Source of the DNA: Clostridia bacterium
GTDB taxonomy: Bacteria > Bacillota > Clostridia > Oscillospirales > CAG-272
Direction of reading: 5' to 3'
Assembly (NCBI GenBank): GCA_017472695.1
Contig: JAFUOQ010000032.1
Span: 1 to 61,485 of the forward strand
Length of the DNA stretch: 61,485 nt
The position numbers and the translations under genes are program-made. The stretch's first letter is position 1, and each line of letters begins with the position of its first letter. Shown piece by piece: positions 39,026 through 48,019 of this stretch. The notes under the pieces are model-generated. The model saw only the letters and a list, made by a program, of their open reading frames with translations. It was not told the origin of the DNA and made no database searches.

Positions 39026-41971
39026 TTAAATCTTTTTCATTCGACTGAGGTATCTAGTTCCTATCTTAGACCATTTAAAGCCTACATTTTTAAGCTCATT
39101 CACAGTAAACTCATTGCTCATAGGAATATTTTTCGATGTTGAAGCAATAGAGTTATAGAATGATAAAACAGCTACGTCCTTATCATCAATGGATGCCTTG
39201 AGTGACTCCTCAAATACCTCGTGCGGTACCTTTTTGATACGTTTGAAATATTTTTTCTTGAATATATCAACAGTAAATAGCTGAGGGTTATATAGGTTGT
39301 AAATATTGTTAACCCTGTTGTAAAGAGCAAGTCTGACATAAGCATCTGCACACTCGTCAACAGGAGTGAAGTCAATAGGATACTCTGCAAGCTCCTTACT
39401 ATATTTTCCAATCTTCAAAAGACCTCTAAAACGACCAATAAAGCCATTATCCTGTGAGTTCTTTTGGAACATACCATCAGACATTCTCCAGGTTAAGTTA
39501 CCAATACGGAAAATATTCGCCTTAAGACCTGCCTCTCTTGCAAGCAAGACAAGCTCCTCGGCTTTATATTTTGAGTGAATATAAACATTTTGTACGTGGT
39601 TTTGACCTATATCAAGGCTAAACTCGTCAAATGTGGCATCTGGATTCTTTTGCTCAACAGTACCAGAGCCGTGAATACTAGCGGTTGATGTGTGCTGGAG
39701 CAAAGCACCGGATTGCATACAGAAATCAATAACATTTTGAGTACCTATAACATTTGTATGCTCAAAATCCTCATATCGTCCTGCGTGATTTACGTTAGCA
39801 GCGGTGTGGATAACCATATCAACCTTTTTAAGTAGCTCGTCATAAGCCTCGTCAGACAAGCCAAGCTTTGGCTCGGTAATATCGCCAACCTTAACCTTAA
39901 ATCTAAAGTATTCATATTCTTTAGGGAAGTAGTAGCGAAGAACGCTTTTGAGCTTTTTCTCATTACGAACAAGGCAAATAACGTGCATATTTCTCTTTAA
40001 AAGCTCACGAAGAATATGAGAGCCAAGGAAGCCAGTTGCACCTGTAAGAAGAACGTATTTAACCTCATTTGTGTGTAAAATACTAGAGTTGTGCTTAATA
40101 AGCTCGTTTACATTTATGTATTCCTCGGCTTCATAGCTGCTTCTGTTAACAAGGAGAGCCTTTTCAAGCTGTTCTGCGGTTGGGTTTTCATAAATTTCCT
40201 GCGCTTGAATACCGATAAGAGCAGCAGCCTCAAAGGCAAGCAAGCTATATCCACCTAAATCAAAGAAGTTGTCCTTGATACCAATATTTTTGCGACCGAG
40301 AACATTTTCAAATGCCGCAATAATTCTTTTCTGTTCCTCTGTTGTTGGTGGAACATATACTACTGATTTATTTACAACGACCTCTTCAATCATTTTTAGG
40401 GCCTCACCACGCTTGATTTTCAATGTGGTAGTTTTTGGAAAATCTCTTGCAATAAAGTCGATAGCAACCATTCTTTTGTAAGAAGGAAGGGAAGCGTTGA
40501 GCGCCTTTACCCCTTGTCTTATGCCTTGAACCAAGTTTTTGTCGTTGATGTTTGTAGGTTGAATTGCTACGCAAAGCTTACCATTTCCATCATAAACCAT
40601 AACATCCTTAACGCCGTCAATGGTCAAAATGCGAGCCTCTAGCTCCTCTGGATATATATTTTTACCGTTATCAAGGATGATTAGGTTCTTTGAGCGACCG
40701 GTGATATATAGATATCCGTCCTCGTCAAAATAACCAAGGTCACCAGTATGTAGCCAGCCATCCTCTGTAAATGCCTCTGCTGTTGCCTCTGGATTTTTGT
40801 AATATCCAAGTATAACACCAGAGCCCTTAACAAGGATTTCGCCATCCTCTATTTTTACATCCATATAAGAAACAGGCTTACCAACAGAGCCAAATCTGTT
40901 TTCTCTTGGATAGTTAGCAGAGATAAGTGGCGCACATTCAGTCAAGCCATAGCCCTGATACATATTCACACCGAACTCGTCAAATGCCTCGGCAATCTCT
41001 GGGCGAAGAGCAGCACCACCAACGATTACATTGGTGAGGTTTCCACCGAATCTATTAAGAAGCTTTTTGTATAGTGAGCGCCTTATATTAATTTTGAAAA
41101 ATTTACAAACGCGATTGATTTTCTTTGCAATTCCTATCTTGCGCTTGTTAGCACCGGAGGAAATGCTTTCCATAACCTTTTTGTAGAATACCTCAGCAAT
41201 GGTAGGAACTACCAATATAACGGAAGGCTTGAATTTATTGAGATTTGAAACAATATTTTCGATTTTGTCGTTTATACAAACGGTTGCACCACAATAAAGC
41301 ACACCAAGGTTGTCAACAGTCAATTCAAAGGTGTGGTGAATAGGAAGAACGGACATAACAACAGGAGCCTTCTTTACATTCTGTGCAAAGTCCATTCTAT
41401 ATATGTCATTAATGTTGGATACAATGTTCTTTTGGCTGAGCATTACACCCTTACTCATACCAGTTGTACCAGAGGTAAACAAAATTTCAGCTAGTGCGTT
41501 AGGGTCAATAGCAGGGAGAGGAGCAGGCTTGGTACGAAGAATCTCACGGAAACGAGTACCGGAGAAGCTTATTACCTCTTTAACATTATTGTCAGCCTCC
41601 TCAATGCTGTGCATCATAGTCTCAAATTCCTCAGAAAGGAAGACCATATCAACATCACCCATAACCAAAAGGTTAAGGATTTCTTCCTCTGAAAGCATCC
41701 TATCAATAGGAATAACAACGTTAGCACTACATGCAATACCTAAAAATGCGGTAACCCAATGATAGCTAGTAGAGCCTATAATAGCAACGTGCTTGCCTTG
41801 TAAGCCTTTTTTGACAAACCAAGAAGCAACCGCCTCAACGTCCTTTCTAAAATCTCTAAATGTCTTGCTTACAACTGAATCCTCAACAATATATCTGTAA
41901 GCATCTCTGTCTCCATAGGCCTTCTCAATTTCCTTAATATATTCCTGTAAATCGACAAGCATTTTATTCAT
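39026..41971 (-). CDS. Long-chain acyl adenylation-carrier-thioester reductase (CAR-like)
   Basis: A 981-aa three-domain enzyme. The adenylation domain (about 1-530) has FTSGTTGMSKGVML, YQGYGLTECAP, HTGDLGYFDEDGYLYITGR and the catalytic lysine in TTTLKIKRGE. It resembles long-chain acyl-CoA synthetases more than amino-acid activating domains. A carrier domain (about 545-620) has the phosphopantetheine serine in FFDLGGYSLL. The reductase domain (about 640-981) starts VLLTGATGFLGSHIL and has the YIHSK catalytic pair. It should activate a fatty acid and release it as aldehyde or alcohol. It ends 14 bases before the BadF gene, so all three form one operon. Confidence 0.88.
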   Translation of the reverse strand: MNKMLVDLQEYIKEIEKAYGDRDAYRYIVEDSVVSKTFRDFRKDVEAVASWFVKKGLQGKHVAIIGSTSYHWVTAFLGIACSANVVIPIDRMLSEEEILNLLVMGDVDMVFLSEEFETMMHSIEEADNNVKEVISFSGTRFREILRTKPAPLPAIDPNALAEILFTSGTTGMSKGVMLSQKNIVSNINDIYRMDFAQNVKKAPVVMSVLPIHHTFELTVDNLGVLYCGATVCINDKIENIVSNLNKFKPSVILVVPTIAEVFYKKVMESISSGANKRKIGIAKKINRVCKFFKINIRRSLYKKLLNRFGGNLTNVIVGGAALRPEIAEAFDEFGVNMYQGYGLTECAPLISANYPRENRFGSVGKPVSYMDVKIEDGEILVKGSGVILGYYKNPEATAEAFTEDGWLHTGDLGYFDEDGYLYITGRSKNLIILDNGKNIYPEELEARILTIDGVKDVMVYDGNGKLCVAIQPTNINDKNLVQGIRQGVKALNASLPSYKRMVAIDFIARDFPKTTTLKIKRGEALKMIEEVVVNKSVVYVPPTTEEQKRIIAAFENVLGRKNIGIKDNFFDLGGYSLLAFEAAALIGIQAQEIYENPTAEQLEKALLVNRSSYEAEEYINVNELIKHNSSILHTNEVKYVLLTGATGFLGSHILRELLKRNMHVICLVRNEKKLKSVLRYYFPKEYEYFRFKVKVGDITEPKLGLSDEAYDELLKKVDMVIHTAANVNHAGRYEDFEHTNVIGTQNVIDFCMQSGALLQHTSTASIHGSGTVEQKNPDATFDEFSLDIGQNHVQNVYIHSKYKAEELVLLAREAGLKANIFRIGNLTWRMSDGMFQKNSQDNGFIGRFRGLLKIGKYSKELAEYPIDFTPVDECADAYVRLALYNRVNNIYNLYNPQLFTVDIFKKKYFKRIKKVPHEVFEESLKASIDDKDVAVLSFYNSIASTSKNIPMSNEFTVNELKNVGFKWSKIGTRYLSRMKKI

Positions 41972-42029
41972 AAATTCAAAACTCCATTCTCAAACATCAT
42001 GAATTTAGGGCCAAACAAAACCACCTTAC

Positions 42030-42057
42030 ATTATACTATAAATTTTAAAATTTACAA
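42030..42057 (-). promoter_or_regulatory. Promoter of the CAR-BadF-HgdB operon
   Basis: The minus strand has TTGTAA (42052-42057), 16 bases and TATAAT (42030-42035), about 60 bases before the start of the reductase gene. Confidence 0.6.
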
Positions 42058-42268
42058 TATAATTTAATAAATTATTATCAACTTTTCGCGATTTTTGAAG
42101 AATTTTATGAAAAATAACAATAGCTAAAAGCAAAATTTTCCACAAAATAATTTTCAAAATGATAAGAAATCATTGACGAGTCAACCCTAGCGCTTTAAAA
42201 TAGGGTGCAAGGCACCCACATTCAAAACAGAGATATTTTACCATATAATTGTTGAGCTGTCAACCTTT

Positions 42269-42297
42269 TTGACAAATCGTTCTTTAAGGAATAAATT
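42269..42297 (+). promoter_or_regulatory. Candidate promoter of the glycosidase gene
   Basis: TTGACA (42269-42274), 17 bases and TAAATT (42292-42297) leave a 175-base leader. The palindrome TTGAGCTGTCAACC abuts the -35, which suits repression or activation. Confidence 0.5.
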
Positions 42298-42471
42298 ATA
42301 AGCAATTTTGCAAAAGAGCTTTAAATCCTAAAATTTGTCTTAAAAATAACAAAACACATTGAAATATTTGTTGCGTTGTGTTAAACTAAATGCGTCGTAA
42401 TTTATTATACGATTACATAAAATTGTACGACTATTAATTTGCCACAATTTGGTAGATAAGGAGAGCACATT

Positions 42472-44376
42472 ATGATAAAAAATAAGCATGAAAAATACGC
42501 GCCTTTTGAGAGTAACTTTCTTTCCGTTACATTTAATAAGCAAACAGGCGGGATTGCCTTTTTGGGCATTGAATCCGGTGGGCGCGATAGAGATAAGCAC
42601 GCAAGCTACAATTTACTTATCCCTGCATATGGAGCTATTTCGGGCGCTTTAAAAAAATCGTTACCTATAAGTGTAGAGATAGATGAAAACAAAGCGCTTT
42701 TTAAAAACGCACAGGGCAGTAGCACAATTTACAATATAATAGATGACCGTACAATGAAAATTGAGCTTGAAAAAATAAACGCAAACGATATTTTTTCGAC
42801 AAGACTATCAATAAAAACCGCACCACCTACAATTTGGACAAGTGCGGAGCCAAAGCACCTAAAAAGCACGAATCCTCTAACTATCTATAAAACTAGATAC
42901 TCCTTGCCACTTATTATACATTTTCCTGATTTTGGTAGGCTTGAAATTTCCTCAACATCAGATGATGTTTTTTGTGTAGAGGAGCTTCAAATGTCAAGTG
43001 ATTTCACTGGCATTGAGCTAGGTGGTAAAAATTTTGCAGTTAACCACAATAGAATGCATGCATTACATTATGGTAGCTCGTTTTTAACCTTCAAATCAAA
43101 AAAGCCACTTGACAAGGCAGAGCTAACCTTTAAGGTATTAGATGAGTGCTATCCAAAATTTCAACATGAAAACGACGAGAAATTTAATGGCTTAAAGCGC
43201 AATTGGCTAAACGCCTTTGCTCTGAATAGAGAGCTTTTTGATATGGGTGATAATATATATTTCCACGGCACAGCTCATTTAGCAATACATATGAAATCCG
43301 ACCTGCTTGAGATAATGAACGATGATAACGAGCAATTTAAAATAATTCGCCGTGCGTTTGAAAGACAGGTAAAAAGAAGCTTTAAGCAAGCTCAAGCTCC
43401 AAGCGGAGAGGTTAGCGTTTGTTGCTTCAATAGAGAAAAGAAAAAGAGTGATGGGTGCGCAAGTGACTCAACTCCGGGTGCTATAATTTCGCTAATGGGA
43501 ATAGCAAAGTGGAATTTGCCTTTTGCAAAAAAACTACTTCCTAATGCAATAAAAGCCGCTGACTTTATTATGTCATTTGATACTGACGGAGATGGAATAT
43601 TTGAAGTACCATACCCAGGTGATTATATGTTCCAGCCTGCGGATAATGGATTTTATTGCAACTGGTGGGACAACTTTGCATTTGGTCATAAGGATATTTA
43701 TTTTAACTATCTTTGCCATCGCGCTCTTCGTGAGCTTTGTGAGCTTTTGGAAAGCCTTAATAGAAACAAGGAAGCAGAAAAATATAGACATCAGCTTGAA
43801 AAATTTGATAAATCATTCTTTGATACCTTTTATAATCCGGAAACCGAGCTTATGGCAGGCTGGATAAGTAGAAATGGAAAGGTGCACGATTACGGCTTTA
43901 CATTTGCTGTGTCTATGGGTATTAATGAGGGACTTATTTCTAAGGAAATAGGCAAAAAAATGCTAAAGAAGCTCCTTGCTATAATGAAAAAAGAGGGCTA
44001 TGGTGACCTTCGATTTGGTATCCCTGGAAATGTTATGCCAGTAGCTCAAATCGATACAATCAACTGGCCATGCATGAGTGACTGGGGACAATACGAAAAT
44101 GGTGGACTTAATGGTATGAACGGCTTCCATTTCCTAACCTCTATGTACAAGGTAGGACTTGAAAAGGAAGCGGACAAAATTCTGTTCACTATACTAAACA
44201 CCTATGAAAAGCAAATGACACATTCAGGACTTATGCCGGGCTATTGCCAAAGCGTTGACTGGCGTACCAAAAATGGCGTACCCTGTGGCTATAATTATCT
44301 GGCTGATAACTATTATTTCTTACTTTCTGTATACGCAGGAAAATACAAAATACCACACTCCGCGGTTGTTAAATAA
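42472..44376 (+). CDS. Predicted six-hairpin (alpha/alpha) glycosidase, cytosolic
   Basis: A 634-aa protein whose C-terminal 400 residues read as an (alpha/alpha)6 barrel of the six-hairpin glycosidase superfamily. Landmarks are FDTDGDGIFEVPYPGDYMF with NGFYCNWWDNFAFG, and YENGGLNGMNGFHFLTSMY. The N-terminal 230 residues are beta-rich, as in GH families with a supersandwich domain. No signal peptide, so it probably acts on imported oligosaccharides. Likely acids lie among DTDGDG, WWD and DWGQYENGG, but the exact family and substrate are not identified. Confidence 0.7.
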   Translation: MIKNKHEKYAPFESNFLSVTFNKQTGGIAFLGIESGGRDRDKHASYNLLIPAYGAISGALKKSLPISVEIDENKALFKNAQGSSTIYNIIDDRTMKIELEKINANDIFSTRLSIKTAPPTIWTSAEPKHLKSTNPLTIYKTRYSLPLIIHFPDFGRLEISSTSDDVFCVEELQMSSDFTGIELGGKNFAVNHNRMHALHYGSSFLTFKSKKPLDKAELTFKVLDECYPKFQHENDEKFNGLKRNWLNAFALNRELFDMGDNIYFHGTAHLAIHMKSDLLEIMNDDNEQFKIIRRAFERQVKRSFKQAQAPSGEVSVCCFNREKKKSDGCASDSTPGAIISLMGIAKWNLPFAKKLLPNAIKAADFIMSFDTDGDGIFEVPYPGDYMFQPADNGFYCNWWDNFAFGHKDIYFNYLCHRALRELCELLESLNRNKEAEKYRHQLEKFDKSFFDTFYNPETELMAGWISRNGKVHDYGFTFAVSMGINEGLISKEIGKKMLKKLLAIMKKEGYGDLRFGIPGNVMPVAQIDTINWPCMSDWGQYENGGLNGMNGFHFLTSMYKVGLEKEADKILFTILNTYEKQMTHSGLMPGYCQSVDWRTKNGVPCGYNYLADNYYFLLSVYAGKYKIPHSAVVK

Positions 44377-44394
44377 TCCTAAAATGAAAAGCGA

Positions 44395-44423
44395 AAGCAC
44401 CACAAAATTTGTGGTGCTTTTTG
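44395..44423 (+). terminator. Rho-independent terminator
   Basis: AGCACCACAAA pairs with TTTGTGGTGCT and is followed by TTTTG, 19 bases after the glycosidase stop. Confidence 0.88.
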
Positions 44424-44518
44424 TATAAATGTATAAATATATAAATGCGACTTTTTGGTGAAAGATAATCAAAGCTCAAAAACATCGGTCTAACTATTGG
44501 CTCGATTTTAGAAATAAA

Positions 44519-44600
44519 AACCTAAACCGAACATAAAGTTCAATTTAGGTTCTTTTTGGTCGAGATGACAGGATACTTCGCAACCTTGTTGCTCGTAATA
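44519..44600 (-). repeat. tRNA-Pro-tail/terminator module
   Basis: On the minus strand the sequence TCCTGTCATCTCGACCA (44557-44573) equals the 3' end plus CCA of a typical bacterial tRNA-Pro, but no tRNA body precedes it. A hairpin (AACCTAAA...TTTAGGTT, 44519-44552) follows like a tRNA terminator. Upstream is TTACGAGCAAC...GCGAAG, shared with 59701-59726. With the adjoining direct repeat it fills the gene-free stretch 44377-44816. Confidence 0.6.
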
Positions 44601-44601
44601 T

Positions 44602-44714
44602 TTGCCAAATTTGCAACCCTGTGTTCAAAAACAACCACAGAGTGTTGCATTTTTTCTTTTTCAGCCGTAGCATTTCTTTTAAGAACTCAAATTTTGATAC
44701 GCAGTAAACAAAGA
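44602..44714. repeat. 113-bp direct repeat, left copy
   Basis: Identical at 110 of 113 positions to 50590-50702, same orientation, 5988 bases apart. It contains a terminator-like hairpin (GCAACCCTGTG...CACAGAGTGTTGC with a T run) and ends GCAGTAAACAAAGA. The two copies bracket the accessory genes from the DUF3990 protein to the truncated gene at 50226. Confidence 0.85.
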
Positions 44715-44755
44715 TTACGCTAGAATAAAAACTGAGGCAAAATAGAAAAATAGTA

Positions 44756-44784
44756 TTGACAAAATAATTATCATAATATAAAAT
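44756..44784 (+). promoter_or_regulatory. Promoter of the HTH-DUF3990 gene pair
   Basis: TTGACA (44756-44761), 17 bases and TAAAAT (44779-44784) lie 32 bases before the chosen start. Confidence 0.7.
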
Positions 44785-44816
44785 ATAATTAGTATCAAAT
44801 GATAGGTTGGCATAAA

Positions 44817-45656
44817 ATGGATAAGTTAATAAAAAAAATTAGATTAGAAGCAAAAATGAATCAGGAACAGTTCGCGAAAGCTCTCGGAACTACTGTTCTT
44901 TCAATCAATCGTTGGGAAAACGGAAAAACATATCCTAACAAGATGGCTCAAGGCGCACTCCTGAAGTTTTGCAAGGAGCATAATATCAATTTGTTTGATT
45001 ATGTGGTAAAAAGTGCAAGTAATGAATCAAATGAGAATCTTGTGCTTTATCATGGCTCTAAAAATGGTATAGTTGGAGATATAGCACCAAAAAGTCGTAG
45101 CATGTGTGACTTCGGTAAAGGCTTCTATATGGGAACAGATCCAAGCCAGCCACTAACTCTTATCTGTGATGAGAATAAGCCGGTGTTTTATGCGGTTGAA
45201 TTCAATCTTGACGGACTTAAGGTGCTGAATGTAGATATTAACCTTGACTGGGCAATGCTTATTGCATATTACAGAGGATATATGGAAGAGGTTAAGGGGA
45301 GCGAAATTTACGAAAAGTATGCAAATATGGCAAAAGGATACGATGTTATTCTTGGCTATATTGCAAACGATAGAATGTATCGTGTAATGAAAAGCTTCTT
45401 TGAAAAGGAAATTACGGATGTTGCACTCCTCAATAGCTTATCAGCACTTGACCTTGGCAGACAATATGTGGCAATAACAGAAAGAGCCTGTAAGCAAATT
45501 AAAATATTAAATGAAAAGACATTATCTCCTCTTGAACTTGGAATATTAAAGGAAAGAAGCATCGTAAGACGAGAGGAAGGTATAGCACTTACAGAAAATG
45601 TACTTAAGCAATACAGACGAGAAGGAAAATACTTCGACGAGATTATAGGAGGTTAA
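44817..45656 (+). CDS. HTH-DUF3990 fusion (ADP-ribosyltransferase fold)
   Basis: A 279-aa fusion. Residues 1-62 are an XRE-type helix-turn-helix (IRLEAKMNQEQFAKALG, TVLSINRWENGKTYP). Residues about 72-240 match DUF3990, a family in the ADP-ribosyltransferase fold. Its three signature parts are LYHGSKNGI (His), FGKGFYMGTDPSQ and RQYVAITERA. DUF3990 genes often pair with a small DUF3791-like partner as suspected toxin-antitoxin units. Here the DNA-binding part is fused to the presumed toxin, and the next gene starts one base after the stop. The shorter start (AGGTTGG before the ATG) is preferred. ADP-ribosylation is inferred, not shown. Confidence 0.83.
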   Translation: MDKLIKKIRLEAKMNQEQFAKALGTTVLSINRWENGKTYPNKMAQGALLKFCKEHNINLFDYVVKSASNESNENLVLYHGSKNGIVGDIAPKSRSMCDFGKGFYMGTDPSQPLTLICDENKPVFYAVEFNLDGLKVLNVDINLDWAMLIAYYRGYMEEVKGSEIYEKYANMAKGYDVILGYIANDRMYRVMKSFFEKEITDVALLNSLSALDLGRQYVAITERACKQIKILNEKTLSPLELGILKERSIVRREEGIALTENVLKQYRREGKYFDEIIGG

Positions 45657-45657
45657 A

Positions 45658-46080
45658 ATGGATAAAAGCTTACAACTTGCATTAGCTGATATGCAAGGAC
45701 AACTGTTCGAGTTAAGCAAAGACTTGGGCTATGATAGCGAAAGCTTCATAAAAGCATTTATGCAATCTGATATAGCCAAAGACCTTGATTCAGAATTTAA
45801 CCATTTACAATGGGCAGGAAAAGAATATATTCTTGACAGAATAAAGGAAGAGCTTGCCGATAAGCTAATAATCGGTGGCGAAGCATACGATAAGGAAACA
45901 CTTTACTGGACTGGCTACCTCTATCGCTCGTGGCATTTCTACACAGGCGAATCAAGTAAGGAAATCTATAAGCAAGCCCCGGCGAGGACTATGAGAGTAA
46001 CCTACTTCCCATACCACACACTCAGTGTCGAGCTTGCGATAGATAGACTCAAGGAAAGCTATAAAGATAAGAAAGATTAA
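45658..46080 (+). CDS. Partner of the HTH-DUF3990 protein, possible antitoxin
   Basis: A 140-aa acidic, helical protein. The first half ends in QWAGKEYILDRIKEEL, recalling the DUF3791-like proteins that accompany DUF3990. The second half has YWTGYLYRSWHFYTGESSKEIYKQAPA, a conserved block of unknown role. Its ribosome site (GGAGG) lies inside the end of the upstream gene, so the two are translated together. An antitoxin role is an inference from pairing. Confidence 0.7.
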   Translation: MDKSLQLALADMQGQLFELSKDLGYDSESFIKAFMQSDIAKDLDSEFNHLQWAGKEYILDRIKEELADKLIIGGEAYDKETLYWTGYLYRSWHFYTGESSKEIYKQAPARTMRVTYFPYHTLSVELAIDRLKESYKDKKD

Positions 46081-46225
46081 GTCTTTTGAGTAAACAGATG
46101 AGGAATACATTAATTTTATTATGAATTGCAGTTAATAATTCAAAGATTATAGGTATCATGGAGTATATGATACAGCACCAGTTTTATCGACATTTATAAA
46201 ATCTGATAAATTTGCAACATTGAAT

Positions 46226-46252
46226 TAAAAACGAGTGCAGAAATGCACTCGC
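46226..46252 (-). terminator. Terminator of the XRE regulator gene
   Basis: The minus strand has CGAGTGCA-TTTC-TGCACTCG followed by TTTTTAATT just after the stop codon. Confidence 0.85.
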
Positions 46253-46259
46253 TTTTAAC

Positions 46260-47408
46260 TTATAAACCATATTTTTGCAACAAATCCAAGACTTTATTAG
46301 TGTGGAATCGAATCTGTTCGCTCTTAAGCTCGTTACATTTGTAAACTACAATCCCAAGGCAATCTTTTACCATTTCCTTTTGGTACTTTAAGCGGTCGGC
46401 TTTTGAATATCTATCTAAACCGTCATCGTTGAGCATTAAGCAAGAGCCTTTTGAGCCATTATTTGCAAACTCTAAATAAGCTCTTGAAGCCTCGATTAGT
46501 TCATCAAAGTATTCAACGGCACGAGCTTCATTTTCGAGCTTCAAATGCTTGCTAATAAGCCAGCAAAGCAATCTTAATTTTTGATAAACTTGGTTAAAAG
46601 GAAGATAATCCCCGCCCGATAAAAACGCATTTATAATGCGTAGCATATATTCTTCAAGCTCAATTTGTTCTTGAATGGTTTTGTTAGGTAATGACGCTAC
46701 AAGAGAAATGCTCTTGATTAAAAATCTTGCACGATAGGTAAAGCTTTCCTTGCAGAATTTTTCAACACTTGAGTAATCTCCACCAAGCTTTGCAACCTCG
46801 GCAGAGAAATAAGCTCTATCACCATATTTAAATGGCATTTTAGAAAGAGCATTATTTGCTTTTTCCTTTTGTCCTATACGCATATAAATGGAAGCCATCA
46901 AAAATCTTGCCTCTGCGTGCAAGTCAGCATCATCGCTAAATCTAAAAATACAGTTAGCAAAGCGTTCACACTCTTTAACAGTAGTGGCTTCATCAAAAAT
47001 ATCAAACTTTCCAAAGTAAAGCTCTGCCATATCAAGCAGATATTTTGCAGCTTTAGGATTTGTAGGATGCGTGCAGAAATAGTCATACATTAAGCGAAAG
47101 CCTTTTTCAGCTTCTTTTGGCTCTGGAGGCCACTTGCAAGGGCTGAGTGTTTCTATTTCCATACACTTTTTGTATATCTTTTCAAATTCTTTGGTGTCAT
47201 TATCATCTATAACACCAAGCAAAATATCCGTTGAAACATTTAATGCCCGTGAAAGTGGAACGATTTGTGAAATATCAGGCATGCCCGCATCAGTTTCCCA
47301 CTTAGAAATTGCTTGTGTGCTAACACCAATCATATCAGCTAAATCCTGTTGAGTCCAATTTTCATTTTTACGAAAAGCCTTAAGCCTTTGTCCGAAAGTC
47401 ATAGCCAT
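46260..47408 (-). CDS. XRE-family regulator with helical repeat domain
   Basis: A 382-aa regulator. The N-terminal 65 residues are a Cro/C1-type helix-turn-helix (FGQRLKAFRKNENWTQQDLADMIGVSTQAISKWE). The remaining 300 residues are helical with TPR-like spacing (KAAKYLLDMAELYFGKF, AEARFLMASIYMRIGQKEKANNAL), as in peptide-responsive or sensory regulators of Firmicutes. AAAGGAGG precedes the ATG. It stands divergent from the GNAT-HIT-PP2C run and is a candidate local regulator. Confidence 0.87.
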   Translation of the reverse strand: MAMTFGQRLKAFRKNENWTQQDLADMIGVSTQAISKWETDAGMPDISQIVPLSRALNVSTDILLGVIDDNDTKEFEKIYKKCMEIETLSPCKWPPEPKEAEKGFRLMYDYFCTHPTNPKAAKYLLDMAELYFGKFDIFDEATTVKECERFANCIFRFSDDADLHAEARFLMASIYMRIGQKEKANNALSKMPFKYGDRAYFSAEVAKLGGDYSSVEKFCKESFTYRARFLIKSISLVASLPNKTIQEQIELEEYMLRIINAFLSGGDYLPFNQVYQKLRLLCWLISKHLKLENEARAVEYFDELIEASRAYLEFANNGSKGSCLMLNDDGLDRYSKADRLKYQKEMVKDCLGIVVYKCNELKSEQIRFHTNKVLDLLQKYGL

Positions 47409-47579
47409 AATAAAACCTCCTTTGTGCTTTGTACCTTAAGTATAGCATACAAAAAACACAAAATCCACAAAACAAATGCAGAATGTAAATCCACGCTCCG
47501 TTGATTTCAATAATTCTATTGAATTGAATTCTTATAAATGGTATAATTGAGCTGTATAAGAAAAGTGTGAGGTAAGATA

Positions 47580-47996
47580 ATGAATATTCGCATTGGAACA
47601 GAAGAGGATAAAAGAACTATAATTGGCAAATATCCGCATACAAGGCAAGTACTTGGTGAAGGTGGATGTTTGGTTGTTGCAGAAGAAAACGAGAATATAG
47701 AAGCTTTTGCTTGGGCGTTTGTTCAAAAAATACCTGCACCAACAGATAAAAGCGAAATGTTTGTAAATGTTATAGAAACCTTTGCACAAAAAAATCAATG
47801 CAAAGGTATAGCAAGTAACTTAATAAAGAAGCTTATCGAGTTAGCCAAGGCACAATCATTATATCAAATTCGTGCGTATTGCGATATAAATAACATTTCT
47901 TCACATAAACTGTGGGAGAAAAACAACTTTACGATTTCACCGGTAAAAAATCAAAACGGACAAATACTTGGCTCATATGTAACGTCATTGTTATAG
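47580..47996 (+). CDS. GNAT-family N-acetyltransferase
   Basis: A 138-aa GNAT fold. The acetyl-CoA loop appears as FAQKNQCKGIASNLIKKLIELAKAQ (relaxed Q/R-x-x-G-x-A/G motif), followed by CDINNISSHKLWEKNNF, the usual motif B ending. Substrate unknown. First gene of a co-directional run of five to six genes with short gaps. Confidence 0.85.
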   Translation: MNIRIGTEEDKRTIIGKYPHTRQVLGEGGCLVVAEENENIEAFAWAFVQKIPAPTDKSEMFVNVIETFAQKNQCKGIASNLIKKLIELAKAQSLYQIRAYCDINNISSHKLWEKNNFTISPVKNQNGQILGSYVTSLL

Positions 47997-48019
47997 TATC
48001 TTAACGAGAAGGTGATAAA

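Larger units (their letters stand above)
41972..42471. other. 500-base divergent intergenic region
   Basis: AT-rich and without coding signs. It holds the minus promoter at 42030-42057, a hairpin GGGTGC-AAG-GCACCC (42203-42217), two related palindromes TTGACGAGTCAACC (42173-42186) and TTGAGCTGTCAACC (42252-42265), and a plus-strand promoter at 42269-42297. A wide inverted repeat GTCGTA...TACGAC follows at about 42392-42432. These are candidate control sites for the glycosidase gene. Confidence 0.5.

Noticed and set aside
39026-41971. Nonribosomal peptide synthetase module
   Set aside because: The adenylation part resembles long-chain acyl-CoA synthetases, there is no condensation domain, and the layout is that of carboxylic acid reductases.
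44557-44573. tRNA-Pro gene
   Set aside because: Only the last 17 bases including CCA are present; no T arm, anticodon or D arm can be folded upstream.
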